This document shows positions 57,501 through 64,000 of a stretch of DNA of 64,000 nucleotides, piece by piece (positions within the stretch are counted from its first letter, which is position 1; the number at the start of each line of letters is the position of its first letter). The DNA is taken from the NCBI GenBank assembly GCA_032622095.1, contig CP136063.1, positions 35,002,106-35,066,105 of the forward strand, written 5' to 3'. A program made the translations under genes and the position numbers. The notes beneath the pieces were generated by a model. That model worked only from the letters and a program-made list of their open reading frames with translations. It did no database searches and was not told the origin of the DNA. Origin of the DNA: Siphonodentalium dalli (Eukaryota; Mollusca; Scaphopoda; Gadilida; Siphonodentaliidae).

Positions 57501-58220
57501 ATGGATGTTCCTTCCCATCAGCACGATAATTGTTTGAAATCTTACACCACATCTAAAACTTTGCTGTCACATAAGAAAATCCACACGGGAGATCACCCAC
57601 ATGAATGTGGTGTGTGCGAGAAATCATTTACTGAGTCGAGATACTTGACGAAACATAAGAGGATCCACGCGGGTGATCGGCCGTATCAATGTGATGTGTG
57701 CGATAAATCATTTACTCGGTCGAGTGACCTGACTTCACATAAGAGAATCCACACAGGTGATCGCCCGTATCAATGTGATGTGTGCGAGAGATCATTTACT
57801 GTGTTTGGGCACCTAACTTCACATAAGAGGATTCACGCGGGTGTTCGCCCGTATCAATGTGATTTATGCGAGAAATCATTTACTCAGTCGAGTGCCCTGA
57901 AGACCCATAAGAAGATCCATACCGGAGATCGCCCCTGTCAATGCGATTTGTGCGAGAAATCATTTATTCAGTCGAGTAACCTGACTACACATAAGAGGAT
58001 CCACACGGGGGATCGCCCATATAAATGTGATGTGTGCGATAAATCATTTAGTTGTTTCCAAAACCTCACTACACATAAGAGGATCCACACTGGGGGTCGG
58101 CCATATCAATGTAATGTGTGTGAGAAATCATTTACTCAGGCGAGTCACATGTTTTCACATAGGGGTGATAGGAAGATAATCAGCCATGACTATATCACCC
58201 CTAGCAATATACATGTATAG
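57501..58220 (+). CDS. C2H2 zinc-finger protein, about 7 fingers
   Basis: 239 residues from the ATG at 57501. Finger 1 (residues about 10-31) lacks its first Cys pair position (CLKSYTTSKTLLSHKKIHTG). Fingers 2-7 are canonical C2H2 with H(T/A)GDRP linkers and nearly identical backbones (YQCDVCxKSFT...LTxHKRIH). Finger 8 keeps both Cys and an atypical second His. Likely nuclear DNA binding. No effector domain. The degenerate first finger and the overlapping upstream ATG frame (57386) suggest that the N-terminus is on another exon or was lost by frameshift. AATAAA lies 49 bp past the stop, so the 3' end looks complete. Confidence 0.85.
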   Translation: MDVPSHQHDNCLKSYTTSKTLLSHKKIHTGDHPHECGVCEKSFTESRYLTKHKRIHAGDRPYQCDVCDKSFTRSSDLTSHKRIHTGDRPYQCDVCERSFTVFGHLTSHKRIHAGVRPYQCDLCEKSFTQSSALKTHKKIHTGDRPCQCDLCEKSFIQSSNLTTHKRIHTGDRPYKCDVCDKSFSCFQNLTTHKRIHTGGRPYQCNVCEKSFTQASHMFSHRGDRKIISHDYITPSNIHV

Positions 58221-58268
58221 TCTTATTATACTTATTTGTAATTGTACTTGCCATGTGTGTATATTGTA

Positions 58269-58274
58269 AATAAA
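58269..58274 (+). promoter_or_regulatory. Polyadenylation signal AATAAA
   Basis: Canonical hexamer about 49 bp downstream of the zinc-finger stop codon at 58218-58220. Confidence 0.6.
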
Positions 58275-58289
58275 ATTATCCTATCCTAT

Positions 58290-58530
58290 CGGTATGTAAT
58301 TTGTGCGAGAAAGCATCTAATGACTCGAATGTTACGCCAGCTTTTGAAATAATGACCACTTTTGAAGTAGGTCTCCACTTTTGAAGTAAAAAACGCCAGC
58401 TTTTGAAGTACCTCGCCAGCTTTTGTAGGAAAGTGAGGTCTCCGCTTTTAAAGTAAAAAACGCCAGCTTTTGTAGTAAAAAACTAGGTCTCCACTTTTTT
58501 AATAACAAAATTACAGCTTTTGAAGTAAAC
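58290..58530 (+). repeat. Decayed finger and 'GCCAGCTTTTGAAGTA' repeats
   Basis: TGTAATTTGTGCGAGAAAGC (58294-58313) is a remnant of the finger consensus. It is followed by about nine ~20-30-bp units based on CCAGCTTTTGAAGTA and GGTCTCCACTTTTGAAGTA. Confidence 0.6.
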
Positions 58531-58594
58531 TGACTCAATACATTTTGACGGGCGCTGAACGATTTTCATGACAAAGTCAACCCGATAATCCATA

Positions 58595-58795
58595 GTGGCT
58601 ATCGCCCATACGAGTGTGACTTGTGACTGAATATATTTAGTGAGTCCAGTTCCGTGACAAAAGAATCCACATTGGTAATCGACCATACGATTGTGACGTG
58701 GTTTGAATAGCTGTCAGTCATGCCCACACGAGAAATCACAGTCAATCGCCCATACACGTGTGACGTGTACCAAAAGGCACTTTGTGAGTCCGGTT
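58595..58795 (+). pseudogene. Decayed C2H2 fingers, left part
   Basis: CGCCCATACGAGTGTGACTTGTGA, GTGACAAAAGAATCCACATTGG and CCATACACGTGTGACGTGTA retain the C2H2 linker and CxxC traces, with stops in all frames. The ~150-bp finger-pair unit is repeated; the second unit is interrupted by the element at 58796. Confidence 0.65.
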
Positions 58796-61216
58796 CACAC
58801 GGCACAATCGTTTCGACGATTCTACGACCAATTCCACGATTCTGCGGCTTGACAACCACGGTGCTGCGGCAGTTCAACGATTCTGCGGCCTTATTATACG
58901 TGATATTTTATGACAAACTTAGATAATGGGGCCTTTTACTGAATTGGGACGATAAAAGTGGGCTTCTTCTTGTATGCATTGTGTAGAGTAGACTTTGCAG
59001 GTCCACCAGGTTGACTCACGGAATACATACGAAGATGCGATCAATACATAAAATGAGTCACAATCGGCTCGGTCAAGTCTGGATAATCCGATCGAACCGC
59101 GAACCGATCGCAAAAAGTCGTTTCTTTGGCTATAAGGGGACATTAACAGTGCGAAAATTAACATCCAACGTAAGCTTTGATAAGCATAAATGTATTATTG
59201 GCAAAGTCGTACCTCCGTTGACGCAATATTCGATTAAACTACACACAGAAATGCAGTAACAGTGTCAATTATTTGACAACGCCCCGCTTCGACCATGACA
59301 ACGACGATTGTGCGACTCGTTGAACGGTAATTTTCATTTGTATACGACGTGTCTGTCACTGCATGATCGGACAGCTTAGTTATGTGTGTAATCCCATGTA
59401 TGCTGCATCAATAAATGTTTGGAACAGTACCTTCGCTGTACAATGCACATGTCCTGGATTCAATACAGTACTGTGTATTTACTGATCCCCACATGTGAAG
59501 GTATAGATACCAAGTCACATAAGAGATTTGTCGCTAAACGAGCATTCTTTAATTTTTTGAACATGACAAAATGCCCGACTTACATGTACCTGAACATTTT
59601 CCTTCTTGGTGCACCTAGCGGCTTTGTAATTTTTGTAAAGTTGACTTGTTCATTCGAAAATGTCACCACTTACCCTACCATAACATGAGTTATTTTAGTA
59701 TTATTCTGATTGGCAGGTAGGCCCTACATATAAAGATTATTGACTGTTTAGTTACTTTTATAAATGTGTTTGTATGAAAGTATTAGTTAAAATTCTTTAT
59801 GGTTATCTGAAACTGAAAGTAATGAGCAACACTTTAAAAAAAAATAAAAATAAAAGGGATGGATGCCAGAAAATTGCAGTAAAAACGTAAACATACATAA
59901 AATAGTAGAACATTGGGTTGGTTGGTCCCGAAAGTAGCCAAAATAAAAAAATAACCTATAGGGATACGCTGATTTATGACCCCCTACCCCTGACCCCCCG
60001 GTTCGGACACCAACTTGCCGGTATATTATTAACATGGGGTGTTTTGTTGCGGTAGTATTTTTAATTGGGTAAACTGGTGTGTGCATACTTCAAATGAGTT
60101 AAGAATTAATAGCAAATAAATGTCATAGAATTGTAATATATGGAGGCAAATCTTGACTGCGCGATGGAATTATATTTTAGATAACTAGATTTTAATCACA
60201 AATAAATAAATCATTATAGAATATCATTTTCACCGTGTATAGATATATATACCTGGATGTCAAAATATGGAATTATACTCAAAACAAAATATTAAGTTTC
60301 ATGTGTGGAGTTAATTTCTAACATGAAGGCGACCATTCCCCACCATCGATACCACAACGCAACTGAGAATAAGACATGTTGGCCATAAGAAAATACTGAG
60401 GCATTGTGAGTCGGCTGCTAGGTAGGCGTACAGACAGACGGAAGGAAAGTTGAATAGGCGGAAAATTTAAATCATGTAATGTGTGGTGCACAGATATGGA
60501 AATTAAACCTGTACAGTATAGCAATATACGATTCGACATTACTTTATTTTCCACAGCTGGCTCAAAATAAAAGAGTCTTAATCTCGTAGCCTTGAGTTCG
60601 TGTGATTCATATGCGTATTCATGTCTATAGCGAGCGTGACATTCATTAGAAAACGACTTCTCGTGAGCACAAGTTAATGAAATTTCAATTGCTGGTCTCA
60701 CAATCGTCGTTGTCATAGTCGACTACTCGGCGTTGTCAATTGAGTGCGATGATACCCCCCACAAATATGGACACAGCGCCATCTATCACAGAACTGAGGT
60801 TAACATCAGTTGTGAAAAATCAACCAAAGACGTATGGCTATGTTATTATTTGGTTTCCACTCAATTTTATAGGACATTATATATATTTTCTCAACTCTAA
60901 AGACGAATTTCACACAGTGATGTGTGTAAATCCAAAACAACTGGTCTATTTGTGTCAAATATTATGTATTGTTGTGCTAACTGTCTAGTGCTGAACTCTC
61001 TACCGATTATCGAATCGAATATCGCCGTACCTAATAGAAATATAATATGTGGTACATAACTGTCTATATTTCTGGAATTATTAATTTCTTAATGTTTTTT
61101 TCGTGTTTATCGCATCAGCCTGGTCGCAGAATCGTTAAATTGCCGCAGCACCGTGGTTGTCAAGCCGCAGAATCGTGGAATTGGTCGTAGAATCGTCGAA
61201 ACGATTGTGCCGTGTG
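58796..61216. mobile_element. 2421-bp DNA element with long inverted repeats and 5-bp duplication
   Basis: The left end CACACGGCACAATCGTTTCG (58796) and its inverse ending at 61216 extend for at least 75 bp with near identity, and to about 95 bp with mismatches. CGGTT lies at 58791-58795 and 61217-61221. The arms contain repeated ACGATTCT(A/G)CG. CAC-starting termini and a 5-bp duplication are Transib-like, but the target is not the usual GC-rich one, so class is unassigned. No transposase is recognised. A second inverted pair lies inside. Confidence 0.8.
59273..60742. repeat. Inner inverted repeat, possible nested element
   Basis: TTGACAACGCC and ATGACAACGACGATTGTG (about 59274-59315) recur inverted at about 60697-60740. 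The boundaries and target duplication are not clear. The interior includes frames of 89 to 132 codons on either strand with no recognised domain. Confidence 0.45.
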
Positions 61217-61221
61217 CGGTT

Positions 61222-61573
61222 TCGTGACAAAAGAATACACACCGGTAACCGACCATATGGATGTGACGTGGTTCGAATAGCCTTCAGTCATACCAACACA
61301 AGATTATTTACAGTCATCGCCCATACAAGTGTGACGTGTTCCAAAAGGCATTTAGTGAGTCCGTTTCCCTGCCTATGCTTATTAACACACATTGGTGACC
61401 AAACATGCGAGTATATAAGATTGTTCCCAGTCAGCCTGACAACCCACACCATTGAATGCCCTTACAAGTGCGACCTTTGTCAGAAGAAGTTTGATGTGAC
61501 ATTGAGTCAGACAAGACTGATGACGTTTTGTCAGTCCAGTAATATGACAACATATATAGTTTATCGAAATTAG
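61222..61573 (+). pseudogene. Decayed C2H2 fingers, right part
   Basis: The frame from 61157 to 61573 contains DKRIHTGNRPYGCDV and YKCDLCQKKFDVTL, both C2H2 remnants. Other fingers have lost Cys or His residues. It continues the ~150-bp finger-pair repeat cut by the element at 58796-61216. Confidence 0.65.
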
Positions 61574-62344
61574 GTGATGTAGTAGTTCCAACGGAAAATA
61601 GTTGCAATTCATACCCTCGAAATTAGGTGACCCGACGCGTTAGGGACAGCAGAAAATGTTTGGTTTATTAGCTTCGTCTCTGGAAGGCGACATTAACAAC
61701 AAATTTCGATCATTGAAATTATGTTACATAACCGAAGTATTAGAACTACGTCAAACGTGGCCAGCTATAAAACACGGGGGCCAGTAATGTGTTGTGTGGA
61801 AACCATTGGGTTCGCATATCCTCTGATGATTGAGTATATAAAATAACGGATTCGATGGCTTTATGTCGCTATACAGGGAAAGTTAAACTTTCAAATCTTA
61901 ATGTTCTTGATGCCAAAAGGTTCAGTCTCCTTTCAAAATTTATTCAACACAATATACGAATACAAATAATTTTATTGTCAATTGTCAGGCACAGCAATAT
62001 ATAATGAAACGCATAACAAAATTAAGAATGAATGGAACGATATTGTTGATGTAGTTAAATAATAATTAGACAACTTTATTCTCAACCTCCCCTTAGACGC
62101 TATATTTTTTGAATAGTTATGTATAATATTGTATAGCTTGATCCCTTATCGCCTCTCATCCGCATCAACAATTCTGCTATCTGAATCTTTTTTGTTTATT
62201 ATGGTCAATAAATTAAATCAATATTCTATCATGAAGACAATATATGATGGTATACATATTTACTATTGCTATGTTGCACTACTACTGGGTCAGACTAAGT
62301 GGTGTACTATAGACAGGGAAGGTTGGGGTGTCTCATGGACTGAT
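61574..62344. other. Spacer, no gene recognised
   Basis: AT-rich. A 75-codon frame at 62129 is unsupported. Confidence 0.3.
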
Positions 62345-62553
62345 AACATAACATAAAAGCCATTTAATGGATTTAAACTCTTCATAACCTATATGTGAAA
62401 ATCTATTCAAGCTCAGAACAAACCGGATTAATTTGTTTTGAAATATTTGTAGTTTATTTTTGGTAGTTGTACTCAAAGAGCTATACCAAATAGAGGATGC
62501 ATAATCGAGGTGGCATTGAATTATTAAATGAGTTAGCAAGTAGTTTCTTTGTG
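62345..62553 (-). pseudogene. Non-LTR retrotransposon C-terminal fragment
   Basis: The minus-strand frame reads CHLDYASSIWYSSLSTTTKN, KLQIFQNKLIRFVLSL and SHIGYEEFKSIKWL, the conserved segment downstream of reverse transcriptase in many CR1/Jockey/RTE-type LINEs. Only about 65 residues remain. It abuts the BEL/Pao fragment at 62554, so one element cut into the other or they were joined by deletion. Confidence 0.75.
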
Positions 62554-63164
62554 ACAACACTTTCAGAGTATACATCCACCCTAGCTAGGACCGCATTGTG
62601 GTCACCGACAACCGACAACAAGTCGAAATTTTCTACTACGCCGGTTGAACAAAACCATTTCTAACTGCACCTAGCGTCTGGACTATACGGCACGTGATCC
62701 CATTCGATGGAGTACTTACTGGAAGGGTTCACACTTTCCGTCCGATTGCGCATCTATCAAAGATATACAAGCACGCATTGGTTTCATAATGAAAGCGAAT
62801 ATGTGTTTTAACTGTTTGGGAAAACACAAATTAAACGCATGTCAATCTGTAATACGGTGCATTGTTTGCCAAGCGAAACATTATACTAGTATTCATCGCT
62901 ATAGTGCACTAACAGTTGTTCCACTAATTGAACCCAATAAGACACAAACGACGGACGCAGTAGTTGTCACAACGGGTACTATCTCGAGAAAACAAGTATA
63001 TCCCAAAACCGCATAATAAATGTGCGATTCAACTACAGTCATGGGAAAAATCATATGGCCTGATAACGACCGTCTGTCGCATTATGCCCCGCGTCGCATT
63101 ATACCCCACATTACCCTACGTATTCATTAATTACGTTAAAGCTAATCGCCGACATAGACAACAT
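62554..63164 (+). pseudogene. BEL/Pao retrotransposon gag fragment, copy 2
   Basis: The frame at 62789-63016 begins MKANMCFNCLGKHKLNAC and continues to CIVCQAKHYTSIH, the double zinc knuckle (CxxC...C then CxxC...H...H) that precedes the protease in Pao polyproteins. Upstream there is a ~230-bp diverged gag remnant, and a stop ends the frame after about 75 residues. A shifted frame continues to 63224. No long terminal repeats were seen. It is about 27 bp longer than copy 1 and keeps the first knuckle. Confidence 0.75.
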
Positions 63165-63213
63165 TATGGAAGCGTATTGGTGCCACATAAAAATAAAAAT
63201 TGGGTCGCAGTAT

Positions 63214-64000
63214 GTCCTAATTAGGAGATAGTAAGTCCTAATTAGGAGATAGTAACTCCTAATTAGGAGATAGCTATGTCCTAATTAGGAGATAGTAAGT
63301 CCTAATTAGGAGATAGTAAGTCCTAATTAGGAGATAGTAACTCCTAATTAGGAGATAGTAACTCCTAATTAGGAGATAGCTATGTCCTAATTAGGAGATA
63401 GTAAGTCATAATTAGGAGATAGTAAGTCCTAATTAGGAGATAGTAAGTCCTAATTATGAGATAGTAAGTCCTAATTAGGAGATCGTATGTCCTAATTAGG
63501 AGATAGTAAGTCCTAATTAGGAGATAGTAAGTCCTAATTAGGAGATAGTAAGTCCTAATTAGGAGATAGTATGTCCTAATTAGGAGATAGTAAGTCCTAA
63601 TTAGGAGATAGTAAGTCCTAATTAGGAGATAGTATGTCCTAATTAGGAGATAGTAAGTCCTAATTAGGAGATAGTATGTCCTAATTAGGAGATAGTAAGT
63701 CCTAATTAGGAGATAGTAAGTCCTAATTAGGAGATAGTAACTCCTAATTATGAGATAGCTATGTCCTAATTAGGAGATAGTAACTCCTAATTAGGAGATA
63801 GTAAGTCCTAATTAGGAGATAGTAACTCCTAATTAGGACATAGCTATCTCCTAATTAGGAGATAGTAAGTCCTAATTAGGAGATAGTAAGTCCTAATTAG
63901 GAGATAGTAAGTCCTAATTAGGAGATCGTATGTCCTAATTAGGAGATAGTAAGTCCTAATTAGGAGATCGTATGTCCTAATTAGGAGATAGTAAGTCCTA
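63214..64000 (+). repeat. 21-bp tandem array based on palindrome CCTAATTAGG
   Basis: GTCCTAATTAGGAGATAGTAA and variants (CTCC..., GCTATGTCC..., GATCGTATGTCC...) repeat about 37 times and run off the window end. Each unit contains a perfect 10-bp palindrome with a TAATTA core, extended to CTCCTAATTAGGAG in some units. Confidence 0.95.

Noticed and set aside
60318-60716. 132-codon minus-strand frame inside the 2.4-kb element
   Set aside because: No recognisable transposase motif. It overlaps the inner inverted repeat and has no support beyond length.

Overview
This is eukaryotic DNA, most likely from a mollusc (probably a bivalve) or another lophotrochozoan. The inference rests on repeat style: many elements pair a short hairpin with TCCG/ACGG microsatellites and ~110-175 bp monomers, and C2H2 zinc-finger genes, piggyBac, hAT, L1/Tx1-like and BEL/Pao remnants are present. 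There is no operon structure and no prokaryotic gene, and splice-like signals occur. The window is overwhelmingly transposons and tandem arrays. Only three reading frames look intact and genuine: a piggyBac transposase (4319-6094) and two C2H2 zinc-finger proteins (41824-43119 and 57501-58220).

Layout. 1-13.5 kb: several hairpin-microsatellite-monomer elements resembling the pearl/CvE (Helitron-like, HINE) elements of bivalves, a structurally complete piggyBac at 4033-7316 with TTAA on both sides, and a few possible mini-exons. 13.5-15.6 kb: a decayed coding region, perhaps an old DNA transposon, split by an 823-bp hAT-type MITE with a perfect 8-bp target duplication. 15.8-24.2 kb: a composite element with 52-bp terminal inverted repeats, four copies of one palindromic MITE, minisatellites with 67-, 37-, 20- and 17-bp units, and a hAT transposase fragment. 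24.6-25.3 kb: a dispersed non-autonomous repeat. 26.4-35.5 kb: a ~9.1-kb satellite of ~164-bp units (about 55 copies) with higher-order structure. It abuts a 1.2-kb inverted-repeat element that carries a broken Ulp1-like protease fragment. 37.0-37.5 kb: two nested MITEs, each with an exact 9-bp target duplication.

38.4-46.1 kb: MITEs with TTAA target sites, including a ~520-bp family that recurs to 54.4 kb, surrounding a 15-finger C2H2 gene whose 3' side has become a ~57-bp minisatellite. 46.3-50.1 kb, minus strand: a broken L1/Tx1-like LINE with APE endonuclease, reverse transcriptase and C-terminal Cys/His motif. 52.1-53.9 kb: a 36-bp array open on both strands. 54.5-55.1 and 62.6-63.2 kb: twin BEL/Pao gag fragments. 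55.4-57.2 kb: twin 451-bp elements. 57.5-61.6 kb: a second zinc-finger gene followed by decayed fingers, one of which is interrupted by a 2421-bp element with ~75-bp or longer inverted repeats and a 5-bp target duplication. 63.2 kb to the end: a 21-bp array built on the palindrome CCTAATTAGG.

Apart from the transposase acting on its own element, the genes do not form a pathway. The window reads as a nested transposon landscape. Its best biological leads are the intact piggyBac, the element carrying a captured protease fragment, the hairpin-microsatellite element architecture, and the conversion of zinc-finger coding sequence into minisatellite.
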